Below are positions 11,611-25,126 of a stretch of DNA of 64,000 bases, piece by piece. The DNA comes from Lactarius indigo (taxonomy: Eukaryota > Basidiomycota > Agaricomycetes > Russulales > Russulaceae). A model generated the notes under the pieces. The model saw only the letters and a program-made list of their open reading frames with translations. It did no database searches and was not told the DNA's origin. The number at the start of each line of letters is the position of its first letter. Within the stretch, counting starts at the first letter, position 1. The translations under genes were made by a program, and so were the position numbers. The DNA lies in NCBI GenBank assembly GCA_025766275.1, contig JAFKAC010000005.1, positions 1,612,001 to 1,676,000 on the forward strand, in the 5' to 3' direction.

Positions 11611-14600
11611 CTAGCCCTGGAAAGTGGGAAATCGCGGGAGACCAAACTGTGCGAGACTTGAGAAGTAATCGCCCCTCTCTGAGTCTGGTGGTGTGGACAC
11701 GGGCGAACTTGTGCTTGAGCCAGTATTTGGCGACTGACTCGCGAGGGCTTCATTCCACATATTGCGCCATGTTTTCGCCTTTTCGGGGGATGAAGTTTTT
11801 ATTTGCCCTCCTAGCCCGTAGCCACGGAAAAGTGGGTGGTCCTGCGAGGACGGTGTCTTTTTAGGGACTGTGAGGCCCTTCTTCAGCGCTTGTGGCATGA
11901 CGGTAGGGGCTTCGGCATTGATCAAGTATGCATCAGCAAAGGTATCGTCACCAAGGGTAATTATGCCACGTGCGATAGGGTCTCCAAGTTGATCACAAAG
12001 GCCAGGCCCTTGGGATTGGGCGGGATTCAGATCGTGATAAATAGAGACGGCAAGTTTCGCTCCGGAATGGAAGAAGGAATTAAGACTGTCTGCGCTAAGT
12101 GGCTGCATGAGGAGCTCCGGAATAGCGTCTGCGACTGCGATGAAACCGTCTTTTAGCCCAGCAATAAACGCGGGTCGGTCTCCCTCCAAGAGCTCAACGG
12201 TCACTTCGCCTGCAGATAGCTGAGCATTTGGACCGCGAAGGAGCACATGATCGATGTGCATTTCTTGTGCTGTACCGTAGAGGTAAAAGGGCATTTTCGA
12301 TGGATAGGCCGGATCGAGATAGCGAGAGCACAGCGGTCGGTATTTGAGGACGCTGATCTTGGTAATCTGCCCCTCAGAGATGGCGCTTATCCTTCAAGTG
12401 CGTCACATCAGTGACGTCCGCGATCAGTGTTAATTTGAACAACGTACCCCTCGGCTGTCAGTTTGGAAATCATGCACCTGAAGGACTTCCGCTTTATAAT
12501 GGTGGAAATGTCCTCCCCTTTCAACGTGCACGCCACATAGGTAGCTGTAGGATCTGCTCTCTTAGCTTCGGTATAAGCCTTGAGACCAACACCCGATAAT
12601 TCTCCGTTCAGAATGCATTGTTGACGCTGACTTGATGCACCAAAATAAGGCATGTGGACCAAATTGATCGGACCATTTCCTTGCAGAACGAACGTCCTCC
12701 GAGCGGGTACGAGTCGGTTACGTTCTACAGAGATCTATTCGCGTGGAATTAGGTCACTCCAAAGATCGTTGTTACAACGAACTGGATCGTACCTTAACTT
12801 CTTCCTCTGCGGCCTCGCGAAATGCATCGGCGAGGACGTGTGCGAAGTCGGCAGCGAATGGGGACATAGAGACATTCACGAGGACGAAAAGGTCTTCTTG
12901 TCCACTAAGGCCGATGCGTCGCTTGAATTTTGTAAGGCATTTTCCGTATCCTTCTTGTGACAATTTGCTTGACATGATGATGACTTTCTGATCACTGAGT
13001 TTTTCGGACATAGATTTGAACGAAAGTCTGTTGTAAATACGGGCGTTGAGATCGTTTGCCTCCCAGATGTCTTTATTAGCGATGCCGTCAACGCAGAAAT
13101 TGCATGCAAAGGCGTTGACTACGAGGTCCGAACCCATTTGACGCATGAGAGCACATGCTTTGGGGTCGTTAGCAAGCTCCTCCCGGGTGCGCTTGAGGAG
13201 AACGTCCCGTATGTAACGGCGCTCCTCGTCTACACTTTCTGCAGATGCTTCTGGCCCCATTTCACTGGGCAGCATTCGGAAGGGGACGACCAGAAGATCC
13301 GGGTGGTCAAGCGACATGGTTGCCCAGTGGCCGTACATCTTGTAGTGATAATTTTCTTGTAAGTATGGCGATATAGACTGAAGCTGCAGGACTTTACCTT
13401 AGTGGATGCGAAAACAGATTGTCCTAGAAGGTAGCCGAAGCCACCGTCGTGAAGACCAATGACTTCGTGACCAAGCCATGCAGATACAGGTGCTGCACCT
13501 GGTTTGCTGATCATGAAGAAATATCCGTACTTAGCAATCGGCGCGTGTCGCAAGGCTCTGAGACATACCTTCCCTCGATACCATAAACACCCATCTTCAG
13601 GCTCTCGTCCTCAAAACCTATGACGGGACTGTTCCAGGTGACCATGTACCTCAGCCGGCCGTCCTGGTAACATAAGGCACCTGCGGGGTATGGTGTGTAG
13701 CCACTCTTATGAGGGTCGAGAGTGACGGAATCCGCGTGACGTAGGTGGCGTAGCTCGTTTATAGTGTGTGCGTTGACAAACAACGTTGGGTCGTCAAGAC
13801 GACTTTTGCTGCCTGTGAGGCCCGGATTTGGTACGAGCATCGACGTAAAATAGCCTCCCCAGGCTGCATCTGCGTGTATCAAGAATGACAACCCTCGTTG
13901 TTGATACTTCCGCCGTAAGGCCAGGATTTTGGAGAGAGGGTCAACAGAACCATGCTCGGTGGTGCCCATAATCACGACGATTGCATACACTGCCTGGCGG
14001 TGCTTTACGCAGTCTGCGAGGAGGGTGTCTAGGGCCTGGCAATCTATTCTCGCTTGTTCGTCGACAGGGGCGCGTATTATGTTTGTCGATCCTATGCCAG
14101 TGATTGCTTTCGAAGCCGGTTGAGCTTTCACCTCCAGTGATTTGGGAGTCGAAATGCACAACTCACCTGCACCTTTCGGCCACGAGTAATGCGTAGTTTT
14201 TGGGCACAAGTACTGTGGCGGTTGCTCAATCCCAAAATATTTCTCAAGATCGTCCTTTCCCGTAGATTGGATGAGATAATTGTTTAACACGGCCTGCAAG
14301 GCTGGAGTAGAAAGCCCAAATGTTTCGGAGATGCGAGTTGTAAGAGAGACCGCCTCGTCTGGTGCCAGATTGAGAAGTTCCCAGGCATCACACTCTGCGA
14401 AAACCTTTTCTTTTCCTGTGCAAAGCCTGACTCTGAAATGTGCAGCAACGTGCGCAAGGGATGGTTCATTATCGAATGCTCTCCTCAAGGCCAGTGGATA
14501 GAATTTCAGGTTTCGCGCTGTGCACGAGTAAGCCCAGAGCTAGTGAAGATACGGTATGATCATGCTCACCGACCCTGATAGAGCGGGTGCGTCAGCATTC

Positions 14601-15347
14601 AATAAATTATCACTACTGTCAATTCGAAGGGCTCACCACATCGATTCTAAGTTTGCAACGGAGCCGTCACAAGTGATATGTCCCCAGGCCGTCGGACGGC
14701 CTTGTTGTGGCTTGTCACCTAGCTGAGTATGAAACCCCAGCATGTTGCAGAGTTGTTGCCCAACGTCGTGTTCAATGACGTGGGTAATAGGACCGCCCTC
14801 TGCACCGACGTTGTTGGGATTGTACATGAGTCCCATAATGTATCCAAGGGTAGCAGGCATTGAGACATCAGCCACCATGTGAGCCATGTACCGGGGTGAA
14901 TAGAAAGGAACGCAGTGCTGAGGGAGTAACCTAGAAAGGAGAGTGAGAGTAGTCCTCAGTTTGGACATACTCTTCTTGAATGCGGGAGAGGAGATAGCTT
15001 CCGCGGAGACGAAATCCTACAAGAGTATCAGAAAGAGAACGTCAACTATGGTCGAGAAGACGAATACAAACTTCATCTTCTGGGGCAAAGTTCCTCCTGC
15101 ACTGTATGACATCGTTCAAAATAGTTTCCACAGACGTCGTGAAGTAGTCGGCATTCTCAGCCTTGGGGCCTAAAAACCAAGCGCAGGCTGCGTCGTGGGC
15201 ATCTCTCAGCGAGCCTGCAGCAGTGAGTGGTCTAGAAGTCGCAGCGTCGTGGCCGTCCCTCGATGGGAACAACGAGCTGAGGCGGGGAATCCATTTGGCT
15301 ACGGAAACAGGTAAGGTTGACGGAGGAATGCTCGGTTTTGACTCCAT
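11611..15347 (-). CDS. Large PLP-dependent group II decarboxylase (aromatic amino acid/glutamate decarboxylase-like)
   Basis: Predicted to remove CO2 from an amino acid, giving an amine; substrate not determinable by eye. Start taken at 15347 (MESKPSIPPSTLPVSVAKW). Conserved blocks in order: FLGPKAENADYF; PFYSPRYMAHMVADVSMPA and MYNPNNVGAEGGP; GQQLCNMLGF, AWGHITCDGSVANLESMW; MGTTEHGSVDP; the cofactor Asp in HADAAWGGYF; and the Schiff-base Lys in SVTLDPHKSGYTPYPAGALC. These are followed by SKPGAAPVSAWLGHEVIGLH. Past the catalytic core there is a long fungal C-terminal part (about 12300-13340), ending in a Ser/Pro-rich tail at 11611. The product is about 900 residues, larger than plant or animal decarboxylases but usual for this fungal subgroup. 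It is divergent from the polyketide synthase across a 2.4-kb spacer, which allows but does not prove a shared pathway. Confidence 0.87.
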
Positions 15348-17775
15348 GGAGATGGTTGTGTGAAGAGGAGAGTCGTAGGGCGACTTGTAGCACTTTATAC
15401 CAGAAGACGACCATAAGACGATGGACAAGAATCCGACGTTGCTGCATTGACATGACTACTTCATTGCTACAGGCATCTTGCAAGTGAAATCTAGTTCCAT
15501 CGGGAAAATCCTAAACCCTCGGGCTGTACATGGTAAACAATGCCCGCAGTGCGTGTATATCGGGACTTTCAAGATTTTATCGCAGAGGATTCTCCCCATG
15601 AACTACGATTGTCACGGATCCGATATCTAAGGAGATTCAACTGATCACTGCGTTGTGAGAGGGAGTGCCGTTGACGCGCCAGTAAGCAGGAACCGCAGCC
15701 GGTGAAGAGGGTAGGCGCATCCCAAAGCGCATGGGGTTAACTTGCTAACTTTAGACTGACTCAAGACCGTGGAGATCTACGGCTCCTGGGTGGAGTAAAA
15801 TATCTATAGAAAAGGTGCCAAAAGGACTGACTTTGTTCTTCTAAGTTGACACATCGCGGTCACAGATTTGTTCCCAATGTGCTGAGCTAGAAATCCGTAC
15901 AAGCTCGTGTCGCAGCCTTTCAAAGAACCTTGCACGCTCGTCCAACTATTTTCGCATCGCTTGCGTGGCGACACTACGCGGCACAGTCCAAAAAAAATGG
16001 CGAAAGCCCCTAGCCATCTGCCAGAGAGGCGGTGGTAAAGCGGTAAGCATACCGTATCCGTGGATTGTGTGGGATCAACTTGGATTAGAACAAATACTAG
16101 TGAGAAGGTAGAGTCTCGTCGTGCAACTGGCCCCTGGCGGTGCGATGTGTGATACGTGTTTCGCATGAGACACCCAACGAGGAATACGATACCACGGACC
16201 CAGACCCAACTAGTTTTCGTTCTCTTGTTCTCATCAGTAGTTCTGGTCCGCGGCAGAACGCAAATGATATCAGATTTTAGTCACCGGACTGGACGATGAG
16301 TACCACCGATGAGTAGGAAAGCCACGGGTTTGTCAAACCGGACATGCCAACTTGAAACAGACTTGGTCATGGAAACCTTGCTGCCGGAGGGCACCTTTGC
16401 GTTAATACCTTCTTTACTCTGTAGCCGGTTCTCGCTGCGACTGGTCCGGGCCAACAGCCTATCAACCGGAATAGAATGGGTTCCAAAAAAAAACTTTCCT
16501 TGCTTGGCACGGAATCGCTTCTTCGACAACGGCGATCAAGACATTGCCGCTTAAATCCGCAGATCCCTAGATTGTTTTATTCTTTCCAAGGTTCTTCTTG
16601 AGTCTGTGACAACGGGAATGCAGGAGGCAGAGGCCTGAGTGCGCAGATCATTCCGAGTCAATCCGAAATCGTGAGGGTGACGACCAACTGCATAGCCAAA
16701 TTTTCTACGAATCCGAGTTGCGCGTCAATGCCACAAAATCCCAGATTGGGGTTATAATATTATCTCTTATAATTATTTAATGCAATATAAATTTGCCAAA
16801 GCTTTGCCAAGTGGTTTCATACTTATTTTTTCTTGTCAGCTGCTTTATTACAGCAAAATCCAAAATGGGGGGCCCCTTGCAACCACATTAGGCATATAGG
16901 CAGAACCTGAAAGGGTGTTCTGTTAAGTGGGATAACCTTAACTTTGCCAACCCTTTGCTGAAATAACTATTTTATACCCTGGATAACTATTTTATTACTA
17001 TATATTTGTGAGATACCAAATTTCCCAAGAATTTTAGACTACACTTAATTATGAACCCCACATGTCAAATTTGGAGGTCAGCTGTCACCCATGTTTACTC
17101 AAGGGGCCCCCATTTTGGATTTTGCTGTAAGCAATGATAAAACCTAAGGCATGAGGGTTCACAGCATTCATTAATATATTATAAGGAGCATGTGAATCAA
17201 TCAGCTGACAGGACTTCTGGTGTGATACTCATTTCTGGGGGAGTTTGTGTGGGCCTTACTATTCTAGAAAATGACCAGGTCAAGACTAGGTTTCTTCAAG
17301 GGTTTCTTGCTAGGTTTTACCATTCACCTACAACATTCACACTTGTCACTGTTCTAGGCAATTGGTTCTAGGTTCCAAGATAGGTTCCATGAAATTTGTT
17401 TTGGGTTCAAGTCACCAAGACTCTATTTACTTAGCAACCACCCACTCTGCTTGACAATATCACAGGCCATGATAAATTCACAAGTATTGAAGTATGTTTA
17501 GTTTTTACTTATTTTGGGTTGTGAAACCCAAACAAACTTATTTTGCCCAATTACTGTACCAATGCAAGCCTCAGGCCAGGCCGGTAAACCACTCGTGTGA
17601 ACCTGGAATTCTGAAGGCGTTTTGCCAATTACATAATATTCTTCGGGTGTTATTCTGTTATTCCACGTCCAAGCGCTCTTTTCTTTGGACTTACCACCCT
17701 ACCCTTCCCCTATTGTCTCTTTGTCGTAAGCGGGATTCAGTCGGCTCCCTTAGACGCATTCTGCGAAGCGAGAAA
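15348..17775. other. Large divergent spacer between decarboxylase and polyketide synthase
   Basis: About 2.4 kb without a convincing gene. From about 16740 to 17480 it turns AT-rich and holds a small inverted-repeat element (listed separately). Short reading frames at 15804-16166 and 16281-16554 resemble nothing known. The region should contain the promoters of both flanking genes. Confidence 0.5.
16851..17127. mobile_element. MITE with 28-29-bp terminal inverted repeats and TA target duplication
   Basis: The left end (16851-16879) starts CAGCAAAATCCAAAATGG and runs through a G/C block to CCCCTTG. The right end (17100-17127) is its reverse complement except for one missing base in the G run. 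The element is 277 bases, non-coding and AT-rich inside, and is flanked on both sides by TA (16849-16850 and 17128-17129). This is the architecture of a non-autonomous Tc1/mariner-type element. It sits about 650 bases upstream of the polyketide synthase start. The transposase source is not in the window. Confidence 0.85.
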
Positions 17776-20700
17776 ATGGAACGTCTGAATATCCCCGTAT
17801 TCTCTGGCCAGGGAACTACGGCTATGAGCTCGAGGTACATCCAGGACCAGGCTTTGAACAGCTCCTTATCTCCTATGGGGGCCCTATTGCTTTCCTCGTG
17901 CTTCACAGCTTTCCACTCAGAACTTTCCTCCCTGTCTGGCACTGACCTAGAGACGATTGGTGTCGATCTTGCTGATTTTGACAAACCATCGACGCTTCTC
18001 GTGATCCCGCGAGGAAGTTATGTTCGCAATTCTGTAATATCTAGCACAAGACTACTCCTCATTCAGACCCTCTTTTATCTCGAATGGGCAACAAAAATGG
18101 CGAAAGTGACGCCAGGCATCGCTTTTGCTGGACTTCTCAGACAAAATAGTCGATATGGTGCCGGGATCCTTGGATTTTCCTCTGGGATCATTGCTGCTTG
18201 CGTTGTTGGAACCTCTGCGACGTTGTTGGACTTCATCTCAAACTCTGTTTCTGCATTTCGCGTAGCTTTGTGGATTGGGGTGCGCACCGAATGTTACCGG
18301 AATCGCTCGCTTGCGGGTTCTAGCCTTCAGAGAAACGACGACCGTTCATGGGGCTGTGTACTCCTTGGAATGCCTCTCCATGCCGCAAATGAAGCAATCT
18401 CAAGTTTTTCTCTGCAGGTGGGTACTATTTTCCAAGCCCAAGATAAGGTAATTGAACGCAAACGAAGCATGATGAATCCTCGTCATTATGTGTGACCGCA
18501 GTCAACGACGAGCAGTGCATCACCGTCTCAGGTCGACCTGATATCCTAAATTTGTTCAAATCGACGCTTCCAGAAACGGTTTCCGTTAGGGATGTTTCTA
18601 TCTACACACTGTACCACTCGCCAGCCCACATTCATAGTGTTCGCAGAGAGGTTTTGGCGGACCTCTCGCGTCGCGAGATTCTGTTTCCCACATGTGCAGA
18701 TATTATATGTCCCATTCGTTCGACGTTCACCGGCGAAACTTTGGAAGCAAATCAGAAAGGACCTTTGATGCGGACGGTTATAGACACGATCCTTATTCAT
18801 CCGGTGAACTGGGACAAGGTGACTAGCGCCGTCGCTCGGTCAATCCCTAGAGCTGAAGTCGCGCATCTCGTCAACATCGGTCCGGGTCTTGGTCCACTTC
18901 GAAGCATAGAAAAAGCATTCCAGCCTGGTTGTTTCGTGGCGCACAACTTGGTGGCCGGAGATCAGCATTGTCTTTCCATCTTAGAGCTAGAGCCCCATCA
19001 GGATCATGTTGCTATCATCGGCATGGCGGTGAACATGCCGGGGGCTCCCAGTACATCTGAGCTATGGGGGGTCTTGGAGAAGGGGCTAAATACGGTGACA
19101 GAGGTAAAACAAATAATATCTCTTCGCCGTTGCAGATTTTCGAATAAGACAGGTGTCTCACGTGGTTATAGGTGCCTGTGAACCGCTTTCGGGTCAGTGA
19201 CTATACAACAAACCAATATGGTCGCTCTATGAAGGCACACACCGGCAATTTCGTGCACGATGTTGACAAATTTGATCACGAATTCTTTAATATTTCGCCG
19301 CGAGAGGCGCAAAGCATGGACCCGCAGATCAGGATTCTCCTCCATACAGCTTACGAGGCCTTAGAGGACTCCGGGTACGTCCCAAATACGTCACAGTCCT
19401 TCAATCCGGAGACATTCGGGTGCTACGTGGGTGCGGCTACGGGGGACTATGTGCAAAACCTACGTAACAATATCGATGTTTATTACAGCACGGGAAAGTG
19501 ACGTTATCGTTGTGGGTGCTCTGATGTTCAACTAAACATCATGCATCACCAATAGGGACTTTGCGCGCCTTCCTGAGCGGACGAATTTCATACGCTATGG
19601 GCTTCGGTGGCCCATCTGTGGTTGTAGACACGGCCTGCTCATCGTCTTTGGTGGCTATACATCAGGCATGTCGCGCGCTTTTAAATGGAGATTGCAATGC
19701 CGCCTTGGCCGGCGGGGTCAACGTGATTGCTAGCCCTGATGTGAGCGCATGATAGTAGTTTCCTTCCCCGTCATAGACTTAGACTCGAGGGTGTTGTTGC
19801 AGGCGTTCATAGGTCTAGACCGTGCTCACTTTCTAAGCCCAACTGGCCAGTGCAAGGTCTTTGATGCCTCGGCTGATGGGTATTGCAGAGGTGAGGGCTG
19901 CGGTCTGTTTGTATTGAAACGCCTCTCCGATGCACAAGCCGAAAATGACCGCATCCTCGGCGTTATTCGTGGGGTGGAGGTGAATCAAAGCGGCACGGCG
20001 CGTTCGATCACACAACCACATATACCCACCCAAATTAAGTTGTTCCAACAACTCTTCGAGAGAAGCGGGGTCGACCCAAGGCGTGTAAACGTCGTGGAGG
20101 CGCACGGCACGGGTACACAAGTTGGTGACATGAGCGAAATAGAAAGTGCGCGACACATATTTGCTGTCTGTCGCACGGCGGAACATCCTGTCCACATTAC
20201 ATCAGTCAAGGCAAACATTGGCCACCTAGAAGCTGCTTCTGGGGCTGCCGGTCTCGCCAAACTTCTTCTCATGCTGCAGCATCGCACGATCCCACGCCTT
20301 ATATCCCTAGTCAACCCGAATCCGGGCATATCAGAACTTACTGCCGACTGTATCTCCATCGACTCTGTTCGTCAGCCGTGGAACCCTGTCGAAGAGGGTT
20401 CGCCACGTATGGCGCTCCTCAATAATTTTGGTGCTGCCGGTTCGAATTGTGCTCTCCTTTTGGAGGAATTCGTTTCTCCCGGCTTCCCGAAGATATTTAA
20501 ACCCTCTACTGTCCCCTACCTTTTCGGATTATCCGCGAAGACGGAAATAGCCCTCGCCAAGATGCGCTCGCGATTGGTCGATTGGCTGGATGGCCCAGAT
20601 TCCCGAAATACTCCTCTCAGCGACATCGCTTACACGTTAACTGCTCGTCGCCAGATATATGAATACCGCACCTCACTCACAGCTCACACGAGCCAAGAAC

Positions 20701-23700
20701 TTGTTAAAGGCTTGCTATCTAGTCCACCCTATGCGCGAGTGGCCAGGAAAGATGGAAAGGCCGCCTTCGTGTTTTCTGGCCAGGGCGGACAATATTTCGG
20801 CATGGGGGGCTCACTTTACGGATCGGTACCTCTTTTTCGGAGCATTATTGATCGATGCCACTCTATCTTGGTGACTTCGGGATTTGCCGGCGTCGTGCAA
20901 GTCATCGTCCCGGAACAGCACCATGACAAATTATCAGAAATAGAAATGTTGGAAGTTTATCAGACTGCAACTTTCTCTCTGGAATATGGACTTTCCCAGT
21001 TGTGGATATCCTGGGGCATCACCCCGACCCTAGTTGTTGGTCATAGGTGACTACACTACCACGGAGAAGCGTGTTCTATTTCTCACTTTGTTGAATAGTC
21101 TCGGTGAATACGTTGCGCAAACTGTTGCTGGGGTGCTGACATTGCGGGACGCTTTGATCTTGGTAGCCAACAGGGCTCGTCTTATGGTCCAAAAATGTCT
21201 TCCGGGGTCCACTGGGATGATGGCAGTCAATCTCGACGCCATGGCTATTGGCAAAGTCTTAACGTCATCGTCGGACTTCTCGGATATCAACATCTCATGC
21301 TACAATTCGCCTGATGATCACGTAGTGTCAGGACCTGTTGGTTCACTCCGGGCATTGAAGTCCTACCTTGACCAGACGATACATTGCAAGAATATTTTTC
21401 TCGCAGTAGAATTCGGTTACCATAGCGGCGCAATGCGGCCCATTCAAGACGGACTGACATCGTTGGCGCAGCGCATTAAGATTTCTCCTCCGGCGATCTC
21501 AATCATATCCAACGTCTTTGGAGAGGTTGTACTTCCAGGGGACGCCTCCGTGTTCAACCCGCAATACTACACCCGCCACTGTACAGAACCTGTCTTATTC
21601 GATAGCGGAATCAGAGCGTCCGTTGCTAATCCTGCTCTGCCCACTATAGACGCGTGGGTTGAGATGGGTCCTCATGCTACAATCTTACCTATACTAAGGC
21701 GGAATCCCACTATTCGAGGGGACGTTCTGTTTCTAACTTCGATGCGTAAACAAGAAGACGATTGGACTTCCTTATCCAGCGCGTTGGCTCGCCTATTTAT
21801 TTCTCCATTCGAAATCAATTGGCGAAATGTGTTTTCCCACCTGCCTTTCTTATCGAACACCTCTCTCCCAACCTATCCCTGGTCTAAAACAAGTTTCTGG
21901 GTCAGCTTTGAAGAAGGGACACTACCAGAATACAAGGCTACCCTCCTCCCAGCGCCAGAAACTGGGGACCTTGAACTTCCTCAGGTCGTGCCTCACCCAT
22001 GGTTAGAACCTTCGCCTTCAAGAAACGGCATTTTATATGTGTACAAGACTCCGATGTGCCATCTTTTCAAGGCGATGTACAACCATCGTGTCAGAGGGCG
22101 ACCATTATGCCCTGCGTCTGCCTATCAAGAGCTCGCGCTGGCGGGGATCGAAGCTTCTATCTTATCTCTTCATGGCAGCCTCGACGGTCACTCTGTCGTC
22201 ATGCGCGACATCGATTTCTCACGGCCGTTAATATATACTGAGGATGCCCATTATCCTATCCAGACCACTATCATCCTCGATTCCGAGGATGTAGGATCAT
22301 GGGAGGTGGCTACAGAAACTCGTGAAGGGAATCATCCGCACGCCCACGGCAGCTTCCAGGTTCGGCCATCCTCAAGCACCGTTGTTAAATTCGGCTCTGT
22401 CAATCCTATTATCTCCCAGAGGGTCACAACCGTTATCTCAAGAAGCGACAATAAGTTATTCACCACGAGCAGCATTTACGAAGTCTTCTTTCCCCGCGTC
22501 GTGACCTATGGGAAGGAATACCACGCCATTCAGACGTTGACAATAAGCACGGACAACACAGAGGGCTATGCCACGGTTCAGCTGCCAGACACCGCCAACT
22601 TTCAGCACGGTCGTTTTGTCTTTCACCCTGTACTTATGGACGCAATACTTCAGGTCGCCGGTTTTGTTGGCAACACGCAGACGGCTGTTGGTGACGCGCT
22701 CATTTGCAGCAAAGTGACCCTCGTGGAAGTGATTCCTCACCTCATTGACGATGCTGGTGCCCCTTACGGCGTATACGTTAATTGTGCTTGGCTCCTTGGA
22801 GGTGACATGCTTGCAGACTTGTATATGCTCCAACCGGGTCAGGCCAACAGGATTGTCACGTACGTCAAAGGCGCGTTCTTCCGAAAAGTGCCGCTGGCTA
22901 CTCTGGAACATGGACTCACTTTGGCAGTGGCGCCGGTTCTTCCTAGTGCCACCGACGTGCTGTCCGTAACACAACAGTCTTGGTCTAGTCCGAACTCTGT
23001 TCCACCACTTGAAGTACAAGATGGCTCCCAGAGACTTGAAATAGATTTCCAACACCACGGAACTACAATGAAATCTGCGGTGCCAAAACCCTGCCCTGTG
23101 GATTCCGAAGTGAGTTTCTCTAGCAGTACCCACGCGATGAACCTCCCAAATGTGGGAAACAAAGGCTCCCAGCCGCCGGATGTGAAGGCACTTTTGGCTG
23201 ACATTCTCGGTCTCGAGCTACACAAACTACCGGAAGATGCTGACTTGGAATTGCTCGGTCTTGACTCGCTAGCGTCTATCGAGGCCCATCACGCTCTTCA
23301 GTCTCACTTTGGCATAGTTTTGCCGGGTAATCTCTTCGTCACCCATATTAGTGCGAGGGCTGTACAAACGTTCATCACTAGTCGACTTCTTGCGTGCCCT
23401 AAATCTCTCGACGCGAATAAGTGCTCGGCTTCTCCGTGCGCATTGCATGGGGTTGTGGATTGTTCAGAGCGTACCCATCTCTCTACATCGATCCCTATTT
23501 CTGTACAGAGAGCCGAACAACCTGGAACAACACCTCTAGTTCTCATTCACGACGGGAGCGGTCTCGTCGAATATATACACAGCCTCCCTTTGCTCGGTCG
23601 CGACCTGTGGGGTATCTATAATCCGCATTTCATAAGTAGCCAACCTTGGGAGTCTGTGGTATCGATGGCCGCCGCATATGCCAAATACACAAAAGAAGCA

Positions 23701-24348
23701 GTTGGCCTTGGACCTGTCCTCCTTGGCGGTTGGAACCAGATATTCTCTCCGAGACACATCACTAATGCACTGTATGCAACAGGGTGGTCATTCGGAGGCA
23801 TAATTGCCTTCGAGGTCGCACGGCAGTTACTGGATTCCAGCGTCGTGGTTAAGGGCGTTGTTCTCATCGACTCGCCCAGCCCACTGAACCACGTTCCGCT
23901 TTCTGACGAATTGATCGATTCTATAGTGAAATTTGATGGCCCCAACTCAGCTTCCTCGGACCGCAGGGGCTTACTGGTCAAACGGCAATTCCAGATGAAT
24001 TCCCAGATTCTCGTCAGCTACGATCCAGCCATGGAAAGCGGCCCGTACCCGCAACTGGTGCTACTTCGTTCCTGCGAAGGTTACTGTCCCAGTGGTGGTC
24101 CAGAAATCCCTGAGTGGCTCTCGCTTAGGGGTGACCGCCTCTCCGCGATAGTGAGTTGGGAGAAGGTTGTCGGCGCGCCAGTGAAATGTATCGACATTGC
24201 GGGGAACCATTTCCAGCCCTTTCTGACCCCTTTCGTGCGTGATCATCAGATCTTTGCCCCACGTATGCTGAAAACACGACAGATCTCAACCACTTCCTCT
24301 GCGATTGCTGAGGCTTGCTCTCTCTTGGACGAAGTTTTGGAATGCTGA
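17776..24348 (+). CDS. Non-reducing iterative type I polyketide synthase (SAT-KS-AT-PT-ACP-TE)
   Basis: Builds an aromatic polyketide from acyl starter and malonyl units; about 2,065 residues. SAT (about 1-370) has GFSSG at the nucleophile site, Ser instead of the common Cys. KS (from about 380): Cys in [10 protein letters not shown], His in VEAHGTGT and His in [12 protein letters not shown] (from about 900): FVFSGQGGQ and GHSLGEY, the latter restored by splicing 21047-21098. PT (from about 1300): catalytic His in YNHRVRG and Asp in FHPVLMDA. One ACP with LGLDSLAS (about 1720). TE: Ser in GWSFGG, restored by removing a 54-base intron at 23729-23782. Other introns: about 18422-18501, 19104-19171, 19498-19555 and 19741-19802. 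The 19498 junction is one base out of frame, so the AAA at 19495-19497 may hold one extra A. The domain order matches basidiomycete orsellinic-acid-type synthases; the product is inferred, not shown. Confidence 0.92.
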
Positions 24349-25083
24349 GCTGTTTTCTGGGTCCCCTGTTCTTGGTAACTGATATGTTTGGTGCTGGCGT
24401 TCTGGGACACGACTCTGCCACGCCCTTTTGGGATGAGGAGATTACGAGTTACCTAGTGGCCAACAATGGGGCGGATGAATGGGAAAGGGGGTTGGGGCTT
24501 TCAATGCCGCCCGTATTCGGACCGTTCCTAGTCCTAGTCGAATAACGAGCCCCGACTGCAATCGATGAATACCGCACCCATGAGAGAATCGGTTCTTCCC
24601 ACAGAATTGGCCAGCATAATAAATTACTGCAAGGATACGTCCGTGCTTGAGTGATGCTATTAAGGTCGCAATAGTAGTAGGTGCCAGCGATGCAAAGGCT
24701 GGCAAAGGCCCACGAGATCGGTCACGGCCGGAGGTGCCTGGTCCGGGTTGTCACAGGTTATTACCGTTTCATCCCTTTTCCGAATGTCATTTTACAGATC
24801 ACGACCGTCCGCCGGTGTCATACAAAGCCTGCCCCGGATCCCAATGAAGTACAGGAGCTTATATACGCCTACCAAGCAGGACATGGTGCCAGTGCCAACT
24901 TGAGTCGCAGCGTCAATTGCAGAAGGGCAGTCAAGAGGGTAGTTCAACCAGCAGGCTGCTTCGACGTAGGATATAAGCATATCATAGTGCAGTACTATCC
25001 GCATCGACAGTGATGGAAGTCGAAGTCGGCAGAAGTGTTCTGACTATTGGCATCGAAGCAAGCATCGAAGAATCACCGTCGCC

Positions 25084-25124
25084 GTTGTAAGGAGAATCCC
25101 ACTCAGTGGGATTCTCCTTACAAC
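25084..25124. repeat. Perfect 19-bp inverted repeat with 3-base loop
   Basis: The arm gttgtaaggagaatcccac is followed by tca and then its exact reverse complement. The 41-base structure could form a very stable hairpin or cruciform. It is not flanked by coding sequence and its role is unknown. Confidence 0.9.
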
Positions 25125-25126
25125 GA

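Noticed and set aside
22456..23133. 225-residue minus-strand frame within the polyketide synthase
   Set aside because: It overlaps the PT domain of the synthase entirely and shows no domain of its own.
25084..25124. Bacterial-type transcription terminator
   Set aside because: The hairpin has no following T tract and the window is eukaryotic.
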